A stretch of DNA of 51,535 nt from Candidatus Aramenus sp. CH1 (GTDB lineage: Archaea; Thermoproteota; Thermoprotei_A; Sulfolobales; Sulfolobaceae): assembly GCA_022678445.1 (NCBI GenBank), contig JALBWU010000013.1, forward strand, positions 1-51,535, given 5' to 3'. The number at the start of each line of letters is the position of its first letter. Position 1 is the first letter of the stretch. The notes under the pieces are model-generated. The model saw only the letters and a list, made by a program, of their open reading frames with translations, had not been told where the DNA came from and did no database searches. This document shows, piece by piece, positions 9,301 through 15,860 of this stretch. The position numbers and the translations under genes are program-made.

Positions 9301-9347
9301 GGGTCAGCTGAAGTCTCACTAAGCCTAAACTGGCACATTTTACTCAT
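6294..9347 (-). CDS. Giant P-loop ATPase with coiled-coil tail, unknown function
   Basis: A 1017-residue protein. The N-terminal ATPase has a Walker A loop ADWGQGKTT (about residues 63-71), a Walker B DVVLIDEVE (about 109-117) and a sensor-like strand VVYLSMTPSAYSK (about 150-163), as in STAND/Cdc6-like or ORC-like AAA ATPases that grip DNA or partner proteins. A long central region follows without recognised domains. The last ~190 residues are rich in coiled-coil (for example ERARNKVSKIKEEVEKKLE and LKENVNKEREEIREV). The start ATG lies in a TAATG overlap with the HerA-like stop, so expression is coupled. The architecture recalls large ATPases of BREX-type systems only in outline; no homology is claimed. 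It might load or regulate the HerA/NurA pair. Confidence 0.7.
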   Translation of the reverse strand: MSKMCQFRLSETSADPESIFKLYKCVVSKTKHIDRLRFFRQIGEEIARVKSPRESPEIIALVADWGQGKTTFLSIVSEALNEAGKRFAKLNFVDVLNNLKSLEEVKLNDVVLIDEVETAIDFATTKYSDQIKDFWLFVKGLANSKGNKVVYLSMTPSAYSKLFSSVLPSMFPETYYSLLQRVKRVVIGTPTKLEFLAMMSCLLDFNNANNDVLKWMDLPFWTITPERRRYAKFFNDVVCNSYAFEDQAEFIFKGVLESKWLNEEEETIRVQNLLKVEEGLDTEEVSKFHKSLMARIFDGSLLVGRLSPHVIKGFTVSYDSWREVMGDSNLDDFLLLYNPGKDFDSSLLVFVSEDLDKVVQEGVKREEMKKAVERLLIRKRGEAFAYGWNFFESLVNTNVGNYVVEFKSREVKERAIKFVNENLLSVEKELDGVISLVKLLSGDVEETRVSDRLRVLKWGNQERKFTVALAKVLNQSDFESLMSFLDHREDVFLDGLILVSSDYINAKDVSKAIIEKCDRLSITLTVLDLPTPVKRQLLYLLYYFLNRGSAELKEDRVDLRLGDVKRQIQELSEEVRKKVEVRLLPVAKGNKRPIQSLNWVIFNYEVYPEKVSSTFSKVNELVNEKFRIFGSKQFKLEDIETEESLREIVDYLAENGIVNSSNGVINYEELAGSYLKEFAKTLSGYLRQRYGEKVEEVVVDYILSLAKLKERGQLNLSKVFDPRRSSSVEFLLYASLATGEIARHLDTGKLRELLEGKAKEVLEKLNYDVSYGYFITAKARGAGIRSLSEMKESMLKFKENAENVVKGGDVRNYFRLYFAFFNLYSLYKDFLEETERARNKVSKIKEEVEKKLEVIKEAKRLAGVRGEVEEEAEFRELLRRLDENLDALVKELSSAIQKANNKEFDAIRNLIEMVQKNFQDESNNLYLIVWEIAKMSLDNYPLIFSQSLKETSLYELYVKALSLGEGLRRLEELVKEVNRQDPSLRKLKENVNKEREEIREVYSRLKVKLDEIAGANK

Positions 9348-10954
9348 TAGTCTTCTAGTAGTACTCTATCAACTCTTTCCAAGGAACCAGCGTATGACCC
9401 CAACTTAGGATCCCAAGGTATTCTCACCAGTGCGGGTACCTTCAACGCCGACATGAGGCCGTTGACGATCACGTACCCTGTATCCTGGGAGGGTATAGCC
9501 TTGGCCAAGGATTCAGGCAGACCACCGCTGGCAGACATCACGTAGCGTAGATCCTCGTGGTATATCCTGTGGAAGAAGAAGGTGTTCAGCATGGAGAGCA
9601 CGTACTTGTCCACGAAGGCCGGCCTCTGACTGACGAGGAAGAGGGAAAGGCCGAACTTCCTTCCCTGCGTCGCTAAGGTGACTAGGATGTCCTTTGTAAT
9701 GCTAGCGTTCACGGGGTAATCATTTGAGGGTATATAATTCTGTGCCTCCTCTATAACGAAGCCTATGAGCTTCTGGTTCCCTGAGTACTTTGCCTTGGTC
9801 AAGTAGTTCAAGAGGGACCTCGCGATATAGCTCACAATTAGTTGCTTCGTAGCTATGTCAACTCCTGGGGACCCATCTGCCGAGAAGTCTACGATGAGTA
9901 GGCCCTTGTTTTTCCAGAGCAACTCGAGTGTGGACTCGTTGAAGCTGGAAGAGTTATCTATTAACTTATACTTCTGCACTAGCCTGTTCTTGAATATCTC
10001 GAGGGCGCTAATCACTGCCCTAACAGTGCTGTAGTTGAACCCCGAGTCCTTCAGCGATGGGTCTGACAGCTCCTTTTCGAGCATTTCAACGCCCTGCTCA
10101 GTCCCCAAGATGAGGTTGTATTCCTTTACATCATGCCTTGAGAGGACGAATTCCAAGAGGTTGCTCTGGAGCGAGTTTGTGGTTTCTCCGCTGAACTTGA
10201 GGGAAATTATGAAGTCGGCTAAGTCCTTAGGCGTGAAAAGGGACAGGTCTATGGTAAGCCTTGCCTCGTTCCTCGTCAAGGGGTCTCTGATCACGAACTT
10301 CCTAACGAAGTTCCTTCCTCCCCTGACCAGAGAGTAGTTCTGGTCTGCAAAGTCGGCGTAGTCCCCGTTGGCGTCTATGACTATCAAGGGTATAGCAGTC
10401 TTCTTTCCCCTTATCTCCAAGTTCGAGAGGGTCGAAATTAAGTACCTCATGTTATAGCTCTTCCCGCTCCCGGTCTCGCCAAAGATGCCTACGTGCATGG
10501 TTATTGAATTGAGGTCCAGTAACAAGGGAATGTCGGAACCTGCAAGGAGCCCGTACTTTACGTGTCCCGTCAAGTCGTTTACGCCGTAAAACTCCATTAG
10601 CCCCTTCTCGTCTCTTATCTCCGGGAGGAGCTTAACTAACGAGCCTGGCATCGGTGAAGAGGAGTGATTGTACCTCTTGATTATGCTGAGCGAGGCCTTT
10701 ATAACGGTGTTCATGTTCAGCAGTTCAAAAGACTCCTCCTCCGTTATCATCGACCTAAGTATGGGTATTTTCTCGTCGTAAAACTCGTTTATGTACTCGA
10801 AGCTGTCGAGCCTACAGAGCGAGACCTTTCCTCCGTCCTTCACCACAAAGAGCCTACCGCTGGACACCTCCACCGAGGGGTCTATGATGGCGCTGACGGA
10901 GTTGGACTCCCCCTTCTGTAGGACGATGCCTACTGTTTTCCCTCCTTCTAGCAT
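9347..10954 (-). CDS. HerA-like hexameric DNA translocase
   Basis: About 535 residues. The N-terminal ~90 residues are beta-rich and fit a HAS-barrel. The RecA/FtsK-like core has Walker A GIFGETGSGKS, followed by LIVIDANGDYADF, a Walker B strand GLLIVDFSADG and the second acidic strand GFVIEEAQNY with paired Glu, then LFLVSQRPAF and MLNTFFFHRIYHEDLRYV, the typical HerA/VirB4 sensor and arginine-finger region. HerA pumps DNA into NurA. I prefer the ATG at 10954 over the TTG at 10972, because a TATA-like CTTTTTAAGT (10978-10988) sits about 28 bp upstream and implies a leaderless start. First gene of the four-gene operon. It has no mre11/rad50 next to it, so it is a paralogue rather than the usual operon. 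Confidence 0.8.
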   Translation of the reverse strand: MLEGGKTVGIVLQKGESNSVSAIIDPSVEVSSGRLFVVKDGGKVSLCRLDSFEYINEFYDEKIPILRSMITEEESFELLNMNTVIKASLSIIKRYNHSSSPMPGSLVKLLPEIRDEKGLMEFYGVNDLTGHVKYGLLAGSDIPLLLDLNSITMHVGIFGETGSGKSYNMRYLISTLSNLEIRGKKTAIPLIVIDANGDYADFADQNYSLVRGGRNFVRKFVIRDPLTRNEARLTIDLSLFTPKDLADFIISLKFSGETTNSLQSNLLEFVLSRHDVKEYNLILGTEQGVEMLEKELSDPSLKDSGFNYSTVRAVISALEIFKNRLVQKYKLIDNSSSFNESTLELLWKNKGLLIVDFSADGSPGVDIATKQLIVSYIARSLLNYLTKAKYSGNQKLIGFVIEEAQNYIPSNDYPVNASITKDILVTLATQGRKFGLSLFLVSQRPAFVDKYVLSMLNTFFFHRIYHEDLRYVMSASGGLPESLAKAIPSQDTGYVIVNGLMSALKVPALVRIPWDPKLGSYAGSLERVDRVLLED

Positions 10955-10977
10955 GTATCCTCTCTTTCGCAAATTGA

Positions 10978-10988
10978 CTTAAAAAGGA
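10978..10988 (-). promoter_or_regulatory. TATA-like element upstream of the HerA-like operon
   Basis: Read on the minus strand it is CTTTTTAAGTC, centred about 26-28 bp before the ATG at 10954, the normal distance for a leaderless archaeal transcript. It would drive the HerA-ATPase-coiled coil-NurA unit. Confidence 0.4.
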
Positions 10989-11042
10989 GCGATCTCATGG
11001 AGGTTAAAAGCCCAGACTCCTAAAAGACTGGAGACAAACTTC

Positions 11043-12311
11043 TCACGAGGTCTTCTTGGAGGTAAGTTCAAAGAGGGCTAGAGAGAGGCCCAGCATTATG
11101 AGAAAGCTTAGGTAATCCCCCTCAAACGAGTCGTATAAGGCCAAGAGGAACACTAAGTACTTCAACACTTGCAGCGACGTAGGTACCTTCTCCTTTACGG
11201 CCACCTTTGGCGTCACCCTCCAGTCAAACTTTAGCCTACTTGTCCCTTGTGCAAAACCCACCATCGAGGCAAAGACCACCAACACACTGCTCAAGTCTAT
11301 CTCCCCAGAGCCCTCCATAGACCTCCCATAGTAAAACGCCAGCGAGACCCCGTAGATAGCTAGTGATAGCAAGTACCAGGGTAGTGAAACGCTCTCGGGG
11401 AACAGGGAGACTAAGACTAGCGAGAGGGGGAAGAACGAATAGATGCCCCACTGGACTACGTATAGGAAGCCCTCTAGACCCCTGATCCCCCTCCTTAAGA
11501 GCTTAAGTCCCTCTAGGAACAGCTCCCCTGAACCATAGGCCCACCTCTTAACTTGCGCGTAAAGGTCGTAGTAGGTAAAGGGCGAGAGCACCGACACCGT
11601 GGGCCTATCAAAGTACTTCACTTGAACCCCGTTTAACGCTAGCCTTATCCCCATTTCAAGGTCCTCCGTGACCGCTCCCTCTTTCCAACCTCCCAAGGCT
11701 AGGAGGACGGACTTCCTTATGCCGAAGGCCGAGCCATTGGGAAAAACGAACAGCCCCCTCCTTTCCCTCCCCCTGAACAACGACGCCATTGAGAAGTCAG
11801 TCATCCTAGAGTAGATTTTGCCCAACCCTTCTCTATTCCTCACGACTAGCCTAAGGGCAATAGCGTCGTAGTTTGCCAATCTTGCTACTTCCCTCAGGAA
11901 GTCTCTCTCGACCCTCGCCTCTGCATCTAGGAACACCAAATACTCGCCCTTGCTTAGCTGGACTCCGTAGTTGAGGGCCCCTGCCTTCCTTCCCTTTGGC
12001 CTCTCCCTCCTGACCAGCCTGAAGTTTTCTGGCATGGGAATGGAAAGGAGTTCCCTAAACCTCTCCTCGCTGTCGTCAGAGACTATTATTACTTCGTAGT
12101 CCTCGTAGTCCAACTTGGACAAGTTGTCCACAAGGCCCTTGACCGTCTCGACCTCCTCGTCCTTTATTGCCACTATGACGCTTATCTTCTCCTTCCTTTC
12201 CTCTCCTTTACTTACCTTTTCCTCGTCAGTGTAGTAGATCCCTTGAAGGATAAGCCAAGTAGAAGAGAAAACCGACGAAACGAGCAACAAGAGCGTTAAA
12301 AAGAAATTCAT
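11043..12311 (-). CDS. Membrane GT2 glycosyltransferase (processive type)
   Basis: A 422-residue protein with an N-terminal signal-anchor helix ([20 protein letters not shown]), a cytosolic GT2 domain and about four C-terminal transmembrane helices. Motifs in order: VIVAIKDEE strand, a DDSEE nucleotide-binding Asp pair, [12 protein letters not shown] with the metal-binding Dx[13 protein letters not shown] with the TED catalytic base, and [13 protein letters not shown], the QxxRW acceptor motif of cellulose- and hyaluronan-synthase relatives. It would transfer sugars from nucleotide donors to a polymer or lipid-linked acceptor at the cytoplasmic membrane, for example exopolysaccharide or S-layer glycans. 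Substrate unknown. Its start codon overlaps the stop of the pyrophosphatase gene, so the two are cotranscribed. Confidence 0.8.
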   Translation of the reverse strand: MNFFLTLLLLVSSVFSSTWLILQGIYYTDEEKVSKGEERKEKISVIVAIKDEEVETVKGLVDNLSKLDYEDYEVIIVSDDSEERFRELLSIPMPENFRLVRRERPKGRKAGALNYGVQLSKGEYLVFLDAEARVERDFLREVARLANYDAIALRLVVRNREGLGKIYSRMTDFSMASLFRGRERRGLFVFPNGSAFGIRKSVLLALGGWKEGAVTEDLEMGIRLALNGVQVKYFDRPTVSVLSPFTYYDLYAQVKRWAYGSGELFLEGLKLLRRGIRGLEGFLYVVQWGIYSFFPLSLVLVSLFPESVSLPWYLLSLAIYGVSLAFYYGRSMEGSGEIDLSSVLVVFASMVGFAQGTSRLKFDWRVTPKVAVKEKVPTSLQVLKYLVFLLALYDSFEGDYLSFLIMLGLSLALFELTSKKTS

Positions 12312-12826
12312 CCTTTGTTTTTCCTCTCAATCGCTGCCTTAATTTTTTCCTTTGCTACCGAGGCCGTCCCCCATCCTGACGTCTTTACCCACTTGCCTGG
12401 CTCTAGCTCCTTGTAGTGGTCAAAGAAGTGGTTTATCTTGTCTTTAATGGCTTGGGGCAAGTCCATGATGTCCCTTATGTTGGAAAAGGTAGGGTCTACC
12501 TTGTCCTTTGGCACTGCAATAACCTTCTCGTCCTCTCCTTCCTCGTCCCTCATGTAGAGCATGCCTATGGGTCTTGCCTCTATCACCGTGCCCGGGTAGA
12601 ACGGGTAGTTACTCAAAACTAGCACATCTATGGGGTCGCCGTCCTCGCTCAACGTACCCGGTATAAATCCGTAGTTGAAGGGGTAGACCATGGAGGTGTA
12701 GAGTACCCTGTCAACCTTTACCACTTCTTCCTCGTCGTCAAATTCGTACTTTATGTTGGAGCCCATTGGTATCTCTATAAATACGTTTACCACGTCTGGT
12801 GCGTTTTTCCCTGGACCAACTTTCAT
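12308..12826 (-). CDS. ppa: Inorganic pyrophosphatase (family I)
   Basis: A 172-residue soluble enzyme with the family signature [18 protein letters not shown], which carries the aspartates that bind Mg, a [10 protein letters not shown]-like opening ([16 protein letters not shown]), and KVDPTF and [13 protein letters not shown] segments typical of the hexameric bacterial/archaeal type. It hydrolyses pyrophosphate from biosynthesis such as aminoacylation or sugar-nucleotide synthesis. Coupling to a glycosyltransferase makes sense because nucleotide-sugar synthesis releases pyrophosphate, but this is inference. Length and motifs are normal. Confidence 0.95.
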   Translation of the reverse strand: MKVGPGKNAPDVVNVFIEIPMGSNIKYEFDDEEEVVKVDRVLYTSMVYPFNYGFIPGTLSEDGDPIDVLVLSNYPFYPGTVIEARPIGMLYMRDEEGEDEKVIAVPKDKVDPTFSNIRDIMDLPQAIKDKINHFFDHYKELEPGKWVKTSGWGTASVAKEKIKAAIERKNKG

Positions 12827-12869
12827 AAAGGGTCATAATTGACTCTACAACGAGACTTTTATGTTTTAT

Positions 12870-13400
12870 TCACTGGATACGTATGAGGCTCTGGACGAAG
12901 TCCTTCACTAGATCAAAGGGATGGCTGGACAGCATCTCGTCGATCTCTTTGAGATAGCTCTCAGCTATCTCCCTAACGTCGAAGCCCAACTTCGCGTACC
13001 TATTAGCTTGCACCACCGTTGACAGCCTGTCAGATAGTCTGGCTACCTTTGCCTCCAGGGTATTCCTCTCCTTGTACTCCTTGAAAAGCTCCTCCCCTAT
13101 GCCCAGCTCCCTGTAGGCCTCAAGCTCGGCTTGGCTCTTGTCAACCCTCCTGCTAGCCCACTTTGGGAGGTCGCCAAGTACGCTCTCTCCTACGTCATGG
13201 AAGAGGGCAAGTACGGCAGCGTGGTCCGGATTTACCTCGACTCCCCTTTCCCACAACTTAAGGGAAATTGCGTAGGCAAGTACGGACGCCTCGAAGCTGT
13301 GGGAAGACACGGTCTCAGCCATCGAGGGGGGTACGCCCCTTTGCATCCAGCCAGTCCTAGCCAAGTTCTTACACGCCGTTAACAGCCTCTCCAGTTGCAT
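12870..13400 (-). CDS. HD-domain hydrolase, YfbR/HDDC2-like nucleotidase
   Basis: A 176-residue helical protein with HD superfamily metal sites: His in SSHSFEAS (about residue 33), HD in LALFHDVGESVLGDLP (about 68-69), then a distal Asp in ARLSDRLSTVVQANRY. The GESVLGDLP loop after the HD pair and the KWASR segment match HDDC2/YfbR 5'-nucleotidase-like proteins that dephosphorylate nucleoside monophosphates. Substrate is not shown by the sequence. It begins 2 bp after the stop of ThiD-ThiN on the same strand and lies upstream of pyrophosphatase, so a shared transcript is likely. Confidence 0.75.
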   Translation of the reverse strand: MQLERLLTACKNLARTGWMQRGVPPSMAETVSSHSFEASVLAYAISLKLWERGVEVNPDHAAVLALFHDVGESVLGDLPKWASRRVDKSQAELEAYRELGIGEELFKEYKERNTLEAKVARLSDRLSTVVQANRYAKLGFDVREIAESYLKEIDEMLSSHPFDLVKDFVQSLIRIQ

Positions 13401-13402
13401 GG

Positions 13403-14734
13403 TTACAACTCTCTGCAGAGGTACTCTAAAGAGTTTTTCATCTCCTCTACTCCACTTGTCCAGAACCTTATCATGGCCTCCTTGCCCTTCATTCCCCTGT
13501 CGTATATGACGTTAGGTACCTTGCCGTAGTTCTCAACGACGTGTTCCACTATCCATTGCATAGTCTTCCCCTCACCGTGTTGAGGCTCTAACTCTCTGTT
13601 TACCTCCACGGCCTCGTATCCCAAATTCCTCAACAACTGGATTGCCCTCTCGTCGTACCTAATGTTTATCAGTGACTCAGCCTTAACTCCCATGGAAGTA
13701 AGGGAGAAGAGAAGCCTTGCGGTGTGCGTCGGGTAACCAAAGACCGCTGGGTAACCTACCTTTACCTTTCTATCCCACGTCCTGACTATCCTCCCCCTGA
13801 ATGTCGCAATGTCTTCGAGCCCTCTTACGTACTCGGGCGGTACGGAATGAGAGAAGTTCGACTGCACTTCAGGGATGAGCTTCCAGAAGCACTCGAGGCC
13901 CTCAACGAAGTCCCCAAACTCCCTCATCTCCTCCAGAACCTTGTATTTCATGGAGTCCTTCAGGAGGAAATAGGGGTCAACGGGCCCTATCCCTTTGCCT
14001 ACCTCTAGACCGTAGAGTATGGATCCTTGCAGTAGCCTCCTTGCTACTTCTACGGCAGAACGCACGTCATTTCCCTTGGTTAGCTCGGCAGTGATGGCAG
14101 AGGCGAAGACTGAGCCAGTGCCGTGGGTGTTCTTCTGCTCGATCCTTGGGTATCCGACCTCGTAGAACTCCTTTCCGTCGAAGACCACGTCAAAGCTGTG
14201 CTCACCCTTTACGTGGCCTCCCTTAACCACAACATACGGTACGCTGAACATCTCGTGGAGTGCCCTCGCTACTACCTCTTGGTCCCTCAAGCTCTCCACC
14301 TTAATGCCCGTGAGCATTGAAGCCTCCAAGGCATTTGGAGTAACGATGAAAGCCTTTCTCAGAATGAACCTCTTGTAGTCCTCCAAGTCCTTTATCAGCT
14401 GTGTGCCGTCCTTTGCGTATATTACTGTATCCACAACGAGCCTCTTATCTGAGAGCTCCTCGCTCACCACCTTGAACTGTCCCGAGTTGTACACCATGCC
14501 TAGCTTGGCGTATCTGAAGTCAAAGTCCTCCTTGAGCCAGCCTATTTGGGAGGCCAGCTGTTCAGGGGACACCGGGTACACTTCCTTTATCCCCCTTGTA
14601 CTCTGGACAGTTATGGCTGTGACAGCCATTATGCCGTGGACTTGGAGGAGCTCGAAGACCTTTACGTCAGTCTCCACCCCAGCCCCTCCGCCAGTGTCCA
14701 GCCCAGCTACGCTAAGGGCTACCGGCTTTTTCGT
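13403..14734 (-). CDS. thiDN: ThiD-ThiN: HMP-phosphate kinase / thiamine phosphate synthase
   Basis: A bifunctional thiamin enzyme. The ribokinase-fold ThiD part carries the substrate loop [15 protein letters not shown], the [10 protein letters not shown] segment, VVKGGH, and [13 protein letters not shown] with the catalytic Asp replaced by His-Gly-Thr-Gly context typical of ThiD. The C-terminal ~180 residues (from [15 protein letters not shown]) match ThiN, with [13 protein letters not shown] and [11 protein letters not shown]. The conserved loop begins upstream of the first canonical start (GTG at 14677), in codons [16 protein letters not shown]. The frame is open to a TGA at 14741-14743 with no ATG, GTG or TTG. 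I extend to an ACG at 14734, six bases after GGTGA. This could also be a one-base indel in the AAAAA run at 14727-14731. The first ~19 residues are therefore inferred. Confidence 0.8.
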   Translation of the reverse strand, partial: TKKPVALSVAGLDTGGGAGVETDVKVFELLQVHGIMAVTAITVQSTRGIKEVYPVSPEQLASQIGWLKEDFDFRYAKLGMVYNSGQFKVVSEELSDKRLVVDTVIYAKDGTQLIKDLEDYKRFILRKAFIVTPNALEASMLTGIKVESLRDQEVVARALHEMFSVPYVVVKGGHVKGEHSFDVVFDGKEFYEVGYPRIEQKNTHGTGSVFASAITAELTKGNDVRSAVEVARRLLQGSILYGLEVGKGIGPVDPYFLLKDSMKYKVLEEMREFGDFVEGLECFWKLIPEVQSNFSHSVPPEYVRGLEDIATFRGRIVRTWDRKVKVGYPAVFGYPTHTARLLFSLTSMGVKAESLINIRYDERAIQLLRNLGYEAVEVNRELEPQHGEGKTMQWIVEHVVENYGKVPNVIYDRGMKGKEAMIRFWTSGVEEMKNSLEYLCREL

Positions 14735-15419
14735 CCCTCTTCACCCTCGTATTTCCAGCTACAACCCAGAACTGACCGTCGTCCCTAACCTCCAGCTTCC
14801 ATATACCAGTAGTATGCTTCACCAACTCTATGGCCTCGCCTACGGCGCTTATGGCGTCCTTCCTCCCCTTCCCCATTACCATTATTAGGATCACGTCGTC
14901 CCCGGGCTTCATCTTGTCGATTGCGTGGATTATCTTTACCTTTGCTACGTCCTTGTACTTCTCCTTTATTGCCTCCTCTATTTCCCTTATCCTATTGACC
15001 GTGTAATCCTCGTAGGCCTCGTAGTCGAGCTCGTAGACCTTGTGGGACTCTACAACCCCCTTAACGAAGCCCAAGTATACCACCAACGAGCCAGCCTCTG
15101 GAGGGGCCTCCTCCCTGAACTTCCTGATCTCTTCAAGGAAGTTGAACTTCCCCTTGACGAGCTCTCCTCCAGACGGTGGGGGCAGGAAGGCCACTTCGTC
15201 GCCGTTTTTCAAAATGGACACATTGGCGACACCATTGACTAAGACGGCGACCTTTATGCCTCCTATGCCGTTCTTCACGTAATTGAGGAAAGCGCTACCG
15301 TACTTCCCCGAGAGCTCAGCCACGAGGCAGTTAACGTCAGTACAGCTAGTCTCCCACTCCTCCTCCTTTTTCCCTGTGAGATCCGACATAAAGGCGAAGT
15401 ACTTTAACTTAACTTTCAT
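14712..15419 (-). CDS. MoaD-MoaE fusion, molybdopterin synthase
   Basis: A natural fusion of the two subunits of molybdopterin synthase. Residues 1-80 or so are MoaD-like (ubiquitin fold, [17 protein letters not shown] ... [10 protein letters not shown]), and the rest is MoaE-like, with [12 protein letters not shown], the [12 protein letters not shown] segment, and [17 protein letters not shown] and [18 protein letters not shown]. Normally MoaD ends in a free GG that carries the thiocarboxylate; here the GG is internal and followed directly by ELVKG. The ATG at 15419 (9 bp after a GGAAGGGA run) is preferred to the GTG at 15428. The 3' end overlaps the N-terminus of the ThiD frame. Molybdopterin would serve tungsten or molybdenum oxidoreductases. 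Confidence 0.85.
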   Translation of the reverse strand: MKVKLKYFAFMSDLTGKKEEEWETSCTDVNCLVAELSGKYGSAFLNYVKNGIGGIKVAVLVNGVANVSILKNGDEVAFLPPPSGGELVKGKFNFLEEIRKFREEAPPEAGSLVVYLGFVKGVVESHKVYELDYEAYEDYTVNRIREIEEAIKEKYKDVAKVKIIHAIDKMKPGDDVILIMVMGKGRKDAISAVGEAIELVKHTTGIWKLEVRDDGQFWVVAGNTRVKRDEKAGSP

Positions 15420-15455
15420 CCTGCACACTCCCTTCCGATAAAGCCCTTATTATAC

Positions 15456-15860
15456 ATGGAAGAAGACGATAAAATATTTGATTTCATAGAGGCAGAGGAG
15501 CCTCCAAGGAACTCTCTAATGAGGAAGCTCGACGAGATAGAGTTCCTGCTGAGGACTCTGATGAAGGAGAAGAGGGAAAAGGAGGAGAGCCTCTGCGAGG
15601 TAATACTGGAAAAGACCTACATAGTGACAAATAGAAGGGTAAACCAGAACACTCACCCCAACCTCTTCGTCATGAAGTTGGACTCATCCAACTACCTCGT
15701 GACGTTTAAGGACACCATGGACCTCTTAAAGCTTTATATGAAGATGGGGGAGAGGGTAGAGGACGAGATGCCTAAGAGGTTAAGGCTCCTCTTCACCTTC
15801 CTAAAAAATAACGGGCTAGTGTACTACGACGCTGAAAGCAAGGAGTACAAGCTTGTCTAG
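15456..15860 (+). CDS. Conserved hypothetical, small charged protein
   Basis: A 134-residue soluble protein rich in Glu, Lys and Leu. The first ~50 residues form a charged helix (MRKLDEIEFLLRTLMKEKR); the middle is a mixed alpha/beta segment with NTHPNLFVMKLDSS; and the end (RLRLLFTFLKNNGLVYYD) resembles a winged-helix wing, so a nucleic-acid-binding role is possible but not supported. No cysteine or metal motif. It diverges from the MoaD-MoaE gene through a short 27-bp intergenic region, and its stop overlaps the converging FAD/Fe-S gene by 4 bp. Confidence 0.55.
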   Translation: MEEDDKIFDFIEAEEPPRNSLMRKLDEIEFLLRTLMKEKREKEESLCEVILEKTYIVTNRRVNQNTHPNLFVMKLDSSNYLVTFKDTMDLLKLYMKMGERVEDEMPKRLRLLFTFLKNNGLVYYDAESKEYKLV

